From contig JAGQIK010000637.1 in the NCBI GenBank assembly GCA_020431405.1, positions 1 to 48,656 on the forward strand: DNA of 48,656 bases. The letters are read 5' to 3'. Shown piece after piece: positions 1 to 9,976 of this stretch. The notes under the pieces are model-generated. The model worked only from the letters and a program-made list of their open reading frames with translations. It did not search any database and was not told where the DNA came from. Positions within the stretch are counted from its first letter, which is position 1. Each line of letters starts with the position of its first letter. The DNA comes from Myxococcales bacterium. GTDB taxonomy: Bacteria > Myxococcota_A > Polyangia > GCA-2747355. The position numbers and the translations under genes were made by a program.

Positions 1-1
1 C

Positions 2-2452
2 TCGCACTTCGCCGCCAGCGGCAGCGGCTATCTGCTCTCGCTGCCCTACGACCCCGCGGTCGTGCCGGCCGGCGGCCGCGTCGTCGCGCTCTTCGCCGAC
101 GCCTGCGGCGTGCACTGCGCCGCCGATCCCGAACGCCTCGTCGTCGCCGTCGGCGAGCCCCTCGCCGTCGACAGCGCCCGCGGCCGCGTCGAGCTGAGCG
201 CCAGCGGCCGCCAAACATCGCTCGTGCAGCTCGCCGTGCTCGACGCAGACGCTGCCGCCACGCTGCAAACGGATGACGCCGCCAGCCAAGGCGAGGCGCG
301 CCGCAGCTTCGGCCTGCGCCAGGCCAGCGCCACCACGACGACGCTCAGGATCACCTGGGTTGGCTCTCGCACGCTGCCCAAGGACTCGGCCGCGATCGTC
401 AAGCGCGTGCGCGACGCGGTCACGACCAGCCTCACCGTCTTCAAGGCACGCGGCTTCCCCACCGCGACGCCCAAGCTGCACATCTACCTGCGGACGCTCC
501 CGGACTACGTCGGGTTGGCCGCCGATCCCGGCTTCAACGAGACCGGCCTGATCTTGATCGACCCCAAGACCGCTGCCGAAGGCAAGCTCAACCTCGAGGC
601 AACCGTCGCACACGAGGTCTTTCACATCGTGCAGTTTGCCAACGCCAACCGCGCCACCACCCAGTGGTCAGACAACAAGTGGTTCATGGAGGGCACCGCC
701 GAGTGGGCAGCCGACGAGGTCTACGACGACACGACGTCGCTGTTGGTGCCAAAACCCGACCGCTTCACCTTCGCCCTCGCGTTCGGCTACGTCAAAGGCG
801 ACAACACCGACCGGCTCTACGCGACGCAGGCGTTCTTCAAATGGCTCGAAGCGCGTCACCCTGGAACGCTCGCGGTCGTGCTCAAGTCCGTTCGCGCGGC
901 CGCGTTCGTCGAGCATCGCTTCGAAGGTGACGTCGTGCTGAGCGAGCTGCCAACGCTTTACGGCTACCTCGGCACGATCGTCACCGCGCTCGGAGGCAAA
1001 CCGCCAAGCTACATGGAGTTCAGCCGTGCCGTGCACTTCACCAAGGCCTTTGACACGGGCGAGAAGGTGCTGTGGGACCAGAACAGCTTGGGCCCGCCCA
1101 ACACCCTTCCCGCGCTGAAGCCCTTCCCGAAGCAGCTCGTACAAGGCGGAGAAGGTGATGGCAAGGACCGGCGCGCTCAGAAGGAGGATTTCATCGCTCC
1201 ACTCGCGACGCGCGTCTACCAGGTCACGGTTCCCTCGGGCCTCGTCGGCGCCTTCAACCTGCTGGTGCGCAGACCAGCCGCCCACGGTGTGGGCGCCTGC
1301 GTGATCAACCTCACGACCAAACAACACAGCTGCGGCGAAGCCGACGATGCCGAAGTCAGTGTCAAGGTCCCGGTCGAATCAGGCCAAGACGTCGCCCTTC
1401 TGTTGATGAACAAGCACTGGACCGAGGGGTACTACCTCGGCGAGGCGATTCACTACGAATACTGGGTTGGCTCCGACGTCCTACAAGTCGTGCAAGACGA
1501 GGCGCGCTTGACCAGCTCCGCGACAAAGACCGACGACCAGCTGCAGTGCAACGACATCTACCCTGGACCATGCCGCCATACGGTGTACGCCTACCCGGAC
1601 ACGAGCTTTCAGCAGGCCAAGGGGCGCTTCATCGGCTCGGCGCAACAAGACATCACGCGCATCGCGCTCGAAGACACCCCCGAGGGTAAGGCTGCGCAGC
1701 TGTATGTCGACGACAAGCAAGCGCCGGCCGGCGGCTGGACCCGCGCCAGTGGTGAACCGGCGCCCAAGACCTGGCGTGTGGCGCTCGTCGGAATGCAGCC
1801 GCGCCAGGCGGTGCCCCCTTACCCGCGCTATCTGATCGTCGAAACTGAAGGGCAGAGCGCACCGATCAAGCTGCCACTGGTTTTTATCCACGGCGTGCAG
1901 ACCGTCGCGGAGCGGCAGTATCTCTTCGTCGATCCACTGGGCATCGACGCCAACGGCATCGAGCGGGTCAAGGTCATGCAGACCACGCTGACGCAGCGCA
2001 GCGCCAGCGTGTTTTATGGCGACGGAGACAGCTTCGGCCAAGACACGGGCAGCGGGTGGCCTACCAACAAGGAAACTAAGGTCTCGTTCATGCCAGTGGG
2101 AACGGTCGAAGGTAAGACCGTCGGCACCTTCGACGACGTGACGTACGTCGGCCCCGCACCGAGCTCGGTGCTCAAGACCTTCGCCGCAAGTGGAAGCGGC
2201 CACCTGCACGACGTTTTCGGCAAAGACAAGAACGACGTCGACATCTTCGACGCCTCTTGGTCAACCATCACGCTCAGCCACGGTCCCGGTCTGAGCTCCT
2301 ACAATCAACAGCTGCAGGCCGCGGGGCTGCCCTCGATGCCGCAACAGATCGGCGAGATCACGATCCAACGCCAGCTGCCCAGCGACGAGGTCAAGCGCTT
2401 GACGGCCGCCGGCCTAGATCCCGCGCCGAGCATCAAGCTCTACTCGCGCTAG
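2..2452 (+). CDS. Exported zinc metallopeptidase-like protein, 5' end missing
   Basis: The frame is open from the first bases of the window to the stop at 2450-2452, so the true start lies upstream; the GTG at 62 is internal. A gluzincin-type signature is visible: HEVFH at 611-625, followed about 25 residues later by EGTAEW (689-706), whose second Glu is a likely third zinc ligand. The roughly 600 residues after the active site contain beta-rich segments and a few Cys, suggesting accessory domains of a secreted enzyme. The substrate cannot be read from the sequence. A small exported protein starts 8 bp downstream and may be co-transcribed. The metallopeptidase fold is fairly sure; family assignment is not. 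Confidence 0.75.
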   Translation, partial: SHFAASGSGYLLSLPYDPAVVPAGGRVVALFADACGVHCAADPERLVVAVGEPLAVDSARGRVELSASGRQTSLVQLAVLDADAAATLQTDDAASQGEARRSFGLRQASATTTTLRITWVGSRTLPKDSAAIVKRVRDAVTTSLTVFKARGFPTATPKLHIYLRTLPDYVGLAADPGFNETGLILIDPKTAAEGKLNLEATVAHEVFHIVQFANANRATTQWSDNKWFMEGTAEWAADEVYDDTTSLLVPKPDRFTFALAFGYVKGDNTDRLYATQAFFKWLEARHPGTLAVVLKSVRAAAFVEHRFEGDVVLSELPTLYGYLGTIVTALGGKPPSYMEFSRAVHFTKAFDTGEKVLWDQNSLGPPNTLPALKPFPKQLVQGGEGDGKDRRAQKEDFIAPLATRVYQVTVPSGLVGAFNLLVRRPAAHGVGACVINLTTKQHSCGEADDAEVSVKVPVESGQDVALLLMNKHWTEGYYLGEAIHYEYWVGSDVLQVVQDEARLTSSATKTDDQLQCNDIYPGPCRHTVYAYPDTSFQQAKGRFIGSAQQDITRIALEDTPEGKAAQLYVDDKQAPAGGWTRASGEPAPKTWRVALVGMQPRQAVPPYPRYLIVETEGQSAPIKLPLVFIHGVQTVAERQYLFVDPLGIDANGIERVKVMQTTLTQRSASVFYGDGDSFGQDTGSGWPTNKETKVSFMPVGTVEGKTVGTFDDVTYVGPAPSSVLKTFAASGSGHLHDVFGKDKNDVDIFDASWSTITLSHGPGLSSYNQQLQAAGLPSMPQQIGEITIQRQLPSDEVKRLTAAGLDPAPSIKLYSR

Positions 2453-2460
2453 GACACGAA

Positions 2461-2805
2461 ATGCTCCGCACCTCGAGCGCTCTTTTGTTGATCGCCCTGC
2501 TTGGCATGTTTGCCAAGCCCTCCGACGCCAACCGCCTCCCACCTGGAGGCACCGCGCCCAGCTCGCATCCGTGCCGCTGCCGCAAGAAACGCTGTCGCGA
2601 TGGGCTACTGGAGGTTCGGCTCGACCCGAACGCGCTCGTGCGGGTATGCACGTTCCGCAAGTTCTCGCCGGCGGATTTTCTGCTCAAACCAGGCAACTAC
2701 ACCGTCAGCGTGACAAACCCGCGCTGCAAGAAGCCGGTCCGCTTCAAGGTCAAGATAAGGGCTGGCAAGACCACCGAGCTAAGGCGTCGCTGGTCCTGCA
2801 AATAG
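2461..2805 (+). CDS. Small exported Cys/Arg-rich protein of unknown function
   Basis: The ATG lies 8 bp after the stop of the metallopeptidase gene, giving 114 residues. Residues 1 to about 23 form a clear signal peptide (MLRTSSALLLIALLGMFAKP). The mature part is basic, with a CRCRKKRC cluster and further Cys near residues 63, 88 and 113, so disulfides are likely. Its second half (FLLKPGNYTVSVTNPRC, then a Lys-rich strand) looks like a PEGA-like beta domain, in which a peptide strand carries an extension motif; that reading is an inference. The gene runs convergently into boxB, only 2 bp away. I do not recognise a family. Confidence 0.65.
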   Translation: MLRTSSALLLIALLGMFAKPSDANRLPPGGTAPSSHPCRCRKKRCRDGLLEVRLDPNALVRVCTFRKFSPADFLLKPGNYTVSVTNPRCKKPVRFKVKIRAGKTTELRRRWSCK

Positions 2806-2807
2806 CG

Positions 2808-4229
2808 CTACGCGTCGGTGCGGACGTACTCGAACTCGAAGGGCTGGCCGTTGATGCCGCGCTTGGGCGGCGCGAGCCAGGCGGCGATCTGGCCGGTCTC
2901 GTAGATCGGCTTCGACATCAGGCTCTGGATGAACTCGCCGTCGGCGCGGCTGGGCAGCCAGTCGCCCTTCTTCGCCTCGTACTGCTCGCGCGAGATCAGA
3001 TTGCCTTCGGGATCGAAGCAGTGATCGCGATAGATGCCGATGGCGCGGTGGAAGCGGCGGCTCGGCAGCGAGAGCCGGTCCGAGAGGCCGGCCTTCTCGA
3101 GCGCCTTGTTCCAGCGGTCGACGCCGCGCTGGCAGTCGGCGATGTAGCCGTCGCGCAGCACCTCGTTCATCGCGTTGCGCAGCGCGACGCTCTGCTCGCT
3201 GAGCTTGCCGTTCTCGGGGACCATCAGGTCGTACTGCTGCTCGAGGGCCGTGTGCTCCTCGCGCTTGTCCTCGTGGTCGCGCCCTTTGATGCCGTTGGCG
3301 AAGTAGGTCGCCGCGTTGGACGAGATCTCGCCGCCGAACAGGTCGAGGCTCACGCTGAACCAGAAGTTGAGGTACTTCTGCACGGTGGGCAGGTCGATGG
3401 CGCCGTGCTTGCGCACGTCCTCCGAGACGCCGCCCATCTCGTTCATCACCTCGGCCGTGCGCTCGATGATGCGCATCACGCCCGTCTCGCCGACGAACAT
3501 GTGATGCGCCTCCTCGGTGAGCATGAAGCGCGTCGTGCGCGAGAGCGGATCGAAGCCGCTCTCGGCGAGCGCCAGCAGCTGGTACTTGCCGTCGCGGTCG
3601 GTGAAGAAGGTGAACATGAAGAAGTCCACCCAGTTGGTGATCGGCTCGTTGAACGCGCCGAGGATGCGCGGCGAGTCTTCGTTGCCGCTGCGCCGCTCGA
3701 GCAGCGCCTCGGCCTCCTCGCGGCCGTCGCGCCCGAAGTACGAGTGCAGCAGGTAGACCATCGCCCACAGGTGACGGCCCTCCTCGACGTTGACCTGAAA
3801 GAGGTTGCGCAGGTCGTAGAGGCTCGGACAGATCTGGCCCAGCTCGCGCTGCTGCTCGACACTCGCCGGCTCGGTGTCGCCCTGCGTGACGATCAGCCGC
3901 CGCAGCACGTTGCGGAACTCGCCCGGCACTTCTTGCCAGGCCGGCTTGCCCATCATGTCGCCGAAGCCGATGCGACGGTCGGGCACCGGCTCGGAGAGGA
4001 AGATGCCCCAGCGATAGTCGGGCAGCTTGACGTGACCGAACTGCGCCCAGCCGCTCGCGTCGGCGCTGATGGCCGTGCGCAGGTAGATCTTGTGGTGATC
4101 CTGGAAGCCCTCGGGCCCCATCTCGCGCCACCAGTCCAGATAGGCCGGCTGCCAGCGCTCGAGCGCGCGTTGCAGGCGGCGATCGGACGACAGATTGACG
4201 TTGTTGGGGATCTTCTCGTTGAGCTCCAT
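2808..4229 (-). CDS. boxB: Benzoyl-CoA 2,3-epoxidase, oxygenase subunit BoxB
   Basis: BoxB is the diiron oxygenase that converts benzoyl-CoA to 2,3-epoxybenzoyl-CoA in aerobic benzoate degradation. The 473-residue length is normal. Likely diiron ligands are visible at E120, E150, H153 (EEGRH), D211, E240 and H243 (EEAHH); as I recall, this numbering matches the Azoarcus enzyme. The start ATG has GAGGGAG a few bases upstream. It lies 19 bp downstream of boxC in the same direction, so the two form an operon. The reductase BoxA that supplies electrons is not in the window, nor are benzoate-CoA ligase or the BoxD aldehyde dehydrogenase. High identity to BoxB over the whole length makes the call safe. 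Confidence 0.95.
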   Translation of the reverse strand: MELNEKIPNNVNLSSDRRLQRALERWQPAYLDWWREMGPEGFQDHHKIYLRTAISADASGWAQFGHVKLPDYRWGIFLSEPVPDRRIGFGDMMGKPAWQEVPGEFRNVLRRLIVTQGDTEPASVEQQRELGQICPSLYDLRNLFQVNVEEGRHLWAMVYLLHSYFGRDGREEAEALLERRSGNEDSPRILGAFNEPITNWVDFFMFTFFTDRDGKYQLLALAESGFDPLSRTTRFMLTEEAHHMFVGETGVMRIIERTAEVMNEMGGVSEDVRKHGAIDLPTVQKYLNFWFSVSLDLFGGEISSNAATYFANGIKGRDHEDKREEHTALEQQYDLMVPENGKLSEQSVALRNAMNEVLRDGYIADCQRGVDRWNKALEKAGLSDRLSLPSRRFHRAIGIYRDHCFDPEGNLISREQYEAKKGDWLPSRADGEFIQSLMSKPIYETGQIAAWLAPPKRGINGQPFEFEYVRTDA

Positions 4230-4248
4230 GATGCTCCCTCTATACGGC

Positions 4249-5886
<1,638 letters not shown>

Positions 5887-5893
5887 CCCGGGG

Positions 5894-5899
5894 AGTATA
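5894..5899 (-). promoter_or_regulatory. Putative -10 element of boxCB
   Basis: On the minus strand TATACT ends 7 bp before the boxC ATG. The matching -35 region is poor. If it is a real -10 element, transcription would start at or very near the ATG, giving a leaderless mRNA, which agrees with the missing ribosome binding site. Confidence 0.3.
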
Positions 5900-5949
5900 T
5901 AGGTTTTCGCACCTACAGACAGACCGAGTGTGCGCGGGCGGAAGGGCGC

Positions 5950-7470
5950 CTAGATGCAGACAGAGAGGCCCGGAACGTTGGTTGGCGAGCAGCTCATGCC
6001 CCACGGACAGGAGCTGCCGTAGCTGCCATAGCCGCCGCTGCCATAGCCGCCGCTGCCATAGCCGCCGCTGCCGTAGCCTCCGCTGCCGTAGCCGCCGTAA
6101 CCGCCGCTGCCGTAGCCGCCGTATCCACCGTAGCCACCGCCGCCGTAGCCGCCGAATCCGCCGCTGCTCGGCGTGCACTGCGTCGTGCAAACCCCCGCGC
6201 CGTAGCTCGAGGACGAGGCGCACACGCCGCCGCCGCAGTCCTGCGACGTCTGACAGGGCGTGCCGCCGGGGTAGCTGCCGCCGGGATAGCCTGGATAGCT
6301 GCCGCCTGGATAGCCGCTGCCCGGCGGATAGCCGCCGCCCGGCGGATAGCTGCCGCCCGGGGTGGTGTTGGGCGGATAGCTGCCGCCCGGTGGATACGTG
6401 CCGCCAGGCGGCTGCGTGCTGCTGTTCGGTGGCGCGCAGACGCCCACGCCCTGCTGGGTCATCAGACACATCGACCCTTGGCAGTCCTGCGTCGTGTTGC
6501 AGAGCGTCGAGCAGATCGCCGCGCCGAACTGGTCGGAGACGCACACGCCGCTCTGGCAGTCAGCCGCGCTCTGGCAGGCCGCGCCAAAGCCGCCCTGCCC
6601 CGGCTGCGACGGATAGCCAGGCTGTGACGGATAGCCGGGGTTCGACGGATAGCCGGGCTGCGAGGGGCTGCCCGGCACGCTCGGCGACGCGTTGGTCGGC
6701 GGCGCCTCGGGTGCGGTGCCCGTGAGGTTGATATCGTTCTGCGCCTGCTGCTGGATCCACGTCAGGTACGTGTCGACACGCGTGTAGTAGGAGTCGACGC
6801 CGCAGCCGGGCTGGCTCGCCCCAGACACCACGCCGATGACGTACTCGACGCTGCCGATGGTGGCGAACATCGGCCCGCCCGAGTCGCCGTTGCAGCTCAT
6901 GCCTTTGCTCGGATCGAGCAGCCCGATGCGCTTGGTCTGCACCGCGCCGATGGTGGCCGTCGCGCCGCGCCGCGTGCCCGAGTCCTGCACGTTCTGGTTG
7001 GTGCGGCCGTAGCCGACGAGCACGACGTTGAGCCCGACGGTGGGCGCGCTCTGCGCCAGCGCCGCGGGCGGCACCGATGGCGCGGTGGCCAGCCGCAGCA
7101 CGGCGATGTCGTCGTCCCCGATCTGCCCGTAGCCGGTGTAGTTGGGATGCACGACCGTGCTCGCCACGCTGTGCTTCTGCCCACCCACCTCGAACGAGTA
7201 GGTCTCTCCTTGCTGGATGCAGTGCGCCGCCGTCAGCACGGTCTGCTTGCCCACGAGGGTCGCCGTGCACAAACCGCCGCTGTTGGAGAGCAGCATGCCC
7301 GCCGAGGCACGACCGCTGTAGGGCGTGCCGTTGACCAGCGAGGGCGCGCGCTCTCCGCCCGCCTTGTTGTCGACGATGGCGCGCTGCGGCAAGTCCGGCT
7401 CGCAGCCGGCTGCGGCCGTGGTTATCGCCCCGGCGATGGCGAGCGATAGGATCAGGCGACGAGACTTCAT
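5950..7470 (-). CDS. Trypsin-like serine protease lipoprotein with Cys-rich and Gly-Tyr-rich tail
   Basis: The ATG at 7470 has GAGGAGAG about 8 bp upstream and gives 506 residues. A lipoprotein signal ends in AAAGC (C23). The S1 protease domain covers about residues 45-245, with the triad H83 (LTAAHC), D121 (DIAVL) and S197 (CNGDSGGP). After it come Pro/Gly/Tyr repeats (GYPSQP units), two Cys-rich modules around CQSAADCQSGVC and CQTSQDCGGGVC that resemble the Dickkopf-like Cys modules common in myxobacteria, then a GGYGS tandem repeat and a final Cys-containing end. The enzyme should be active and membrane-anchored; the tail may bind surfaces or partners. A strong -24/-12 promoter match lies upstream at 7524-7539. 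Confidence 0.88.
   Translation of the reverse strand: MKSRRLILSLAIAGAITTAAAGCEPDLPQRAIVDNKAGGERAPSLVNGTPYSGRASAGMLLSNSGGLCTATLVGKQTVLTAAHCIQQGETYSFEVGGQKHSVASTVVHPNYTGYGQIGDDDIAVLRLATAPSVPPAALAQSAPTVGLNVVLVGYGRTNQNVQDSGTRRGATATIGAVQTKRIGLLDPSKGMSCNGDSGGPMFATIGSVEYVIGVVSGASQPGCGVDSYYTRVDTYLTWIQQQAQNDINLTGTAPEAPPTNASPSVPGSPSQPGYPSNPGYPSQPGYPSQPGQGGFGAACQSAADCQSGVCVSDQFGAAICSTLCNTTQDCQGSMCLMTQQGVGVCAPPNSSTQPPGGTYPPGGSYPPNTTPGGSYPPGGGYPPGSGYPGGSYPGYPGGSYPGGTPCQTSQDCGGGVCASSSSYGAGVCTTQCTPSSGGFGGYGGGGYGGYGGYGSGGYGGYGSGGYGSGGYGSGGYGSGGYGSYGSSCPWGMSCSPTNVPGLSVCI
6016..6155. repeat. Degenerate 15-bp tandem repeat encoding Gly-Tyr-Gly-Ser
   Basis: About nine imperfect copies of a 15-bp unit (plus-strand form gccgccgctgccata) lie in the 3' part of the protease gene. 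They encode GGYGS/GGYG units on the minus strand. The copies differ mainly at third codon positions, as expected for an old in-frame expansion under selection for the protein. Confidence 0.75.
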
Positions 7471-7523
7471 GCGGTTGCTCTCCTCCTCCACAGCGGTGGT
7501 GGTCTTCCCCTGCACGCCGAGAG

Positions 7524-7539
7524 AGCAACTCGCGGGCCA
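7524..7539 (-). promoter_or_regulatory. Sigma-54-type -24/-12 promoter of the protease lipoprotein
   Basis: The minus strand reads TGGCCCGCGAGTTGCT, matching the sigma-54 consensus TGGCACG-N4-TTGCW at 11 of 12 fixed positions, with correct GG-to-GC spacing. The GC of the -12 element lies about 54 bp before the ATG at 7470, leaving a leader of around 40 bp. The stretch 7471-7661 holds no other gene. Confidence 0.6.
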
Positions 7540-7661
7540 TCTACAAGACGAATGATTTTCACGCGCCAGAGTGGGTGGGGTGGCGAGCTCAGTGCCCACA
7601 CCGAGTGGGGGACTCCGAACAGCTGCGATGGCCGCTACTCACCCCACCGCCCGCTGCAGCG

Positions 7662-9101
7662 CTAGAGCAGGCCGTAGAGCCAGGGGTGCTGCCACGGATC
7701 GAGCGGCGAGCGCTGGCTCGACCACGCCGACAGCGCCCCCAACGCGAGCATCGCGCCCTTGCCCAGCGTGCCGCGCGCTGCCCAGCGCTGCGCGGCGGGG
7801 ATCATCGCCAGCAACCACAGCGGCGTGAGCCATATCAGCCAGCGCGGGCCGATGGCGATGCCGCCGTAGCTGTCGGTGGAGGCGATGTAGAAGGCCAGCG
7901 TCGAGACGCTGCAGACCAGCACCAGCTGGCGAAAGGCCGCCTGCAGCGTGCGTTCGGCGCGCCACAGCGGCGCGATGAACAGCGCCGCGCAGAGCGGCAC
8001 CACCGTGACCCACACCACGCCGTAGCGGCGGTAGGTCAGGCCGAAAACGAACGTGCCGGCGGCGAGCAGTCCCGCGAGCAGCCCGTCGCGCAGCCCCGTG
8101 CCGCGGCCGCCGAGCAGCGAGAGCAGATACATCGGGCTGAGCGAGAGCACGCCGTGGTGGCCGACGAGAAAGTGCAGCGCGTAGCGAAGCCGCGACGGCT
8201 CGACGCGGTCGACGCCGCGGCGTCGCAGCCAGTAGCTGCCCGCGTAGCGATACCAGCTGGCGTGATAGTAGGCCGGCTTGACCGTGCCGATGGCGAGCAC
8301 GTTGGTCAGAAGCTGCGCGCCGACGGGCAGCACCGCCGCCGGTACGAACCACACCAGCGTCAGCCGCAGGTCGCGCCGCGCCAGCAGCACCGCCAGCGCC
8401 ACGCACAGCGCCGTGGCGGGCAGATCCGCCGACGCCGCCCAGCCGGCGCAGAGACCTGCGATGGCGACGGTGCTGCCGCGACGCGCCGCCGGCCGCGCGT
8501 CGAGCGTGGCGAGCAGGTACAGCGCCGCCATCACGCCGTAGGTGGCCACGGTGTGGTTGTTGAGCGTGACCACGAACGACGTGACGAACGTCGCGAAGCA
8601 CGCGCAGCCCATCACGAACGAGCGCACCCACGGCTCGTGGCAGTGGCGCCGCAGCAGCCGTTCGAAGAGCAGCAGGTACAAAAGCAGCGGCAGCCAGTTG
8701 AACGTCAGCAGCACCACGACGACAACCTTCTTGCTGTCGCGCTGCAGCTGCCAACCAAACAGCGCGCGCAGCAGCGCGTACTCGGCCGCGACCATCGTCG
8801 GCAGCAGCGTCGGTTTGCTCGAGTAGAAGCGCTGGCGCTGCGGGTGCAGCACGCGATCGACGGTGCGCAGGTCGAGCGCCTCGACGAGCCCGAGGTCGAG
8901 CGGCCCGCGGCTCGATCGCAGGCGCTGTCCGATGGCGTACGTGCCGTGCTCGACGAGCGCCACGACGGTGGCCCAGCGCGAGCGATCGTTTGCGCCCTGC
9001 GGCGCGCTGACCGCGAGGATGCGGCTCAGCGCCAGCGCGGCGCTGATGGCGATCAACACGTGATCGCGCGTGGCGCGCGGTGCCGCCGCCGCCTGCGACA
9101 C
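7662..9101 (-). CDS. Polytopic membrane protein, GT-C glycosyltransferase-like
   Basis: I place the start at the GTG at 9101, 8 bp after the stop of the enoyl-CoA hydratase; no earlier in-frame start avoids a long overlap. The 479-residue product has about ten hydrophobic segments (for example residues 14-31, 125-146 and 155-175). Between the first and second lies an extracytoplasmic loop (NDRSRWATVVALVEHGTYAI, then FYSSKPTLLPTM) of the kind seen in GT-C/PMT-like glycosyltransferases that use lipid-linked sugars. I cannot assign donor or acceptor. Spacing suggests co-transcription with the hydratase, although no metabolic link is obvious. Confidence 0.7.
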   Translation of the reverse strand: MSQAAAAPRATRDHVLIAISAALALSRILAVSAPQGANDRSRWATVVALVEHGTYAIGQRLRSSRGPLDLGLVEALDLRTVDRVLHPQRQRFYSSKPTLLPTMVAAEYALLRALFGWQLQRDSKKVVVVVLLTFNWLPLLLYLLLFERLLRRHCHEPWVRSFVMGCACFATFVTSFVVTLNNHTVATYGVMAALYLLATLDARPAARRGSTVAIAGLCAGWAASADLPATALCVALAVLLARRDLRLTLVWFVPAAVLPVGAQLLTNVLAIGTVKPAYYHASWYRYAGSYWLRRRGVDRVEPSRLRYALHFLVGHHGVLSLSPMYLLSLLGGRGTGLRDGLLAGLLAAGTFVFGLTYRRYGVVWVTVVPLCAALFIAPLWRAERTLQAAFRQLVLVCSVSTLAFYIASTDSYGGIAIGPRWLIWLTPLWLLAMIPAAQRWAARGTLGKGAMLALGALSAWSSQRSPLDPWQHPWLYGLL

Positions 9102-9109
9102 GGGCGGCG

Positions 9110-9889
9110 CTACTTCTTGGAGCGCGCGGCGCGCCGCTCGAGAAACGCCGTCATACGGCGCCGTTTCTCGTCGTCCTCGAAGAGCACCGCCTGCGCGGTG
9201 GACTCGAGCGCCATCGCCGCGTCGCTGCTGATCTCGCCGCCGTTGTTGAGCACGATCTTGGCCAGGCGTACGGCCAGCGGGCTGTTGGCGGCGATCGCGC
9301 CGGCGAGCGCGCGCGCCTCGTCGAGCAGCCGCTCGTCGTCGACGACGCGCTCGACGAGACCGATGTCGGCGGCTTCGGCAGCGTCGATCACGCGCCCGGT
9401 GAAGATCAGCTCGCGCGCGCGTCCGAGCCCGACGAGGCGCGGCAGGCGATAGGCGCCGCCCGCGCCGGGGATGATGCCGAGACCAACCTCGGGCTGGCCG
9501 AGCTTGGCGCCGCGCGCGGCGACACGCAGATCGCAGGCGAGCGCGAGCTCGCATCCACCGCCGAGCGCGAAGCCGTTGATCGCTGCGATGGTCGGCTGCG
9601 GCAGCGTCTCGATCTCGCGAAAGAGGGCCGTGTTGATGCGCGCCAGCGCGTCGATGCGATCACGATCGCGCAGCTCGGCGATGTCGGCGCCGCTGATGAA
9701 CGACTTGCCCACGCCGGTGAAGATCACCACGCGCACGGCGCTGTCGCCGCGGATGTCGGCGAGCAACGCGCGCAGCTCGTCGACCATCTCCTTGCTCATC
9801 GCGTTGCGCACCTCGGGTCGATGAAACGTGCAGACCACGATGCCCTGCGGCTCGCGCGCCACGCGCAGCGTCTCGAAGCTCTCGCTCAC
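9110..9889 (-). CDS. Enoyl-CoA hydratase/isomerase family protein
   Basis: The crotonase fold is clear: GADIAELRD (residues 67-75), GFALGGGCELALACD forming the oxyanion hole, and QPEVGLGIIPGAGG carrying the second catalytic Glu. A GTG start at 9889 gives 259 residues, the usual length; GGAGGAGG lies about 7 bp upstream, which favours it over a longer reading. Likely reaction is hydration of 2-trans-enoyl-CoA in fatty-acid or aromatic-acid beta-oxidation. It could act downstream of the box pathway 4 kb away, but that is only a guess. Confidence 0.9.
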   Translation of the reverse strand: MSESFETLRVAREPQGIVVCTFHRPEVRNAMSKEMVDELRALLADIRGDSAVRVVIFTGVGKSFISGADIAELRDRDRIDALARINTALFREIETLPQPTIAAINGFALGGGCELALACDLRVAARGAKLGQPEVGLGIIPGAGGAYRLPRLVGLGRARELIFTGRVIDAAEAADIGLVERVVDDERLLDEARALAGAIAANSPLAVRLAKIVLNNGGEISSDAAMALESTAQAVLFEDDEKRRRMTAFLERRAARSKK

Positions 9890-9918
9890 GGCTCGCCCTC
9901 CTCCGGTAGAACAGGCAA

Positions 9919-9938
9919 TGGCGCCAACCATACATGGT
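9919..9938. promoter_or_regulatory. Two adjacent palindromes between divergent genes (possible operator)
   Basis: In the 87-bp divergent region between the hydratase (minus) and the MYXO-CTERM protein (plus), the palindrome TGGCGCCA (9919-9926) is directly followed by the inverted repeat ACCAT-AC-ATGGT (9927-9938). Such symmetry is typical of operators for dimeric repressors, for example TetR-type regulators of fatty-acid genes. No regulator gene lies next to it. Confidence 0.3.
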
Positions 9939-9976
9939 AGCCTCGTGCGAAACGACCGCTCGAGGAGGATTGTGGG

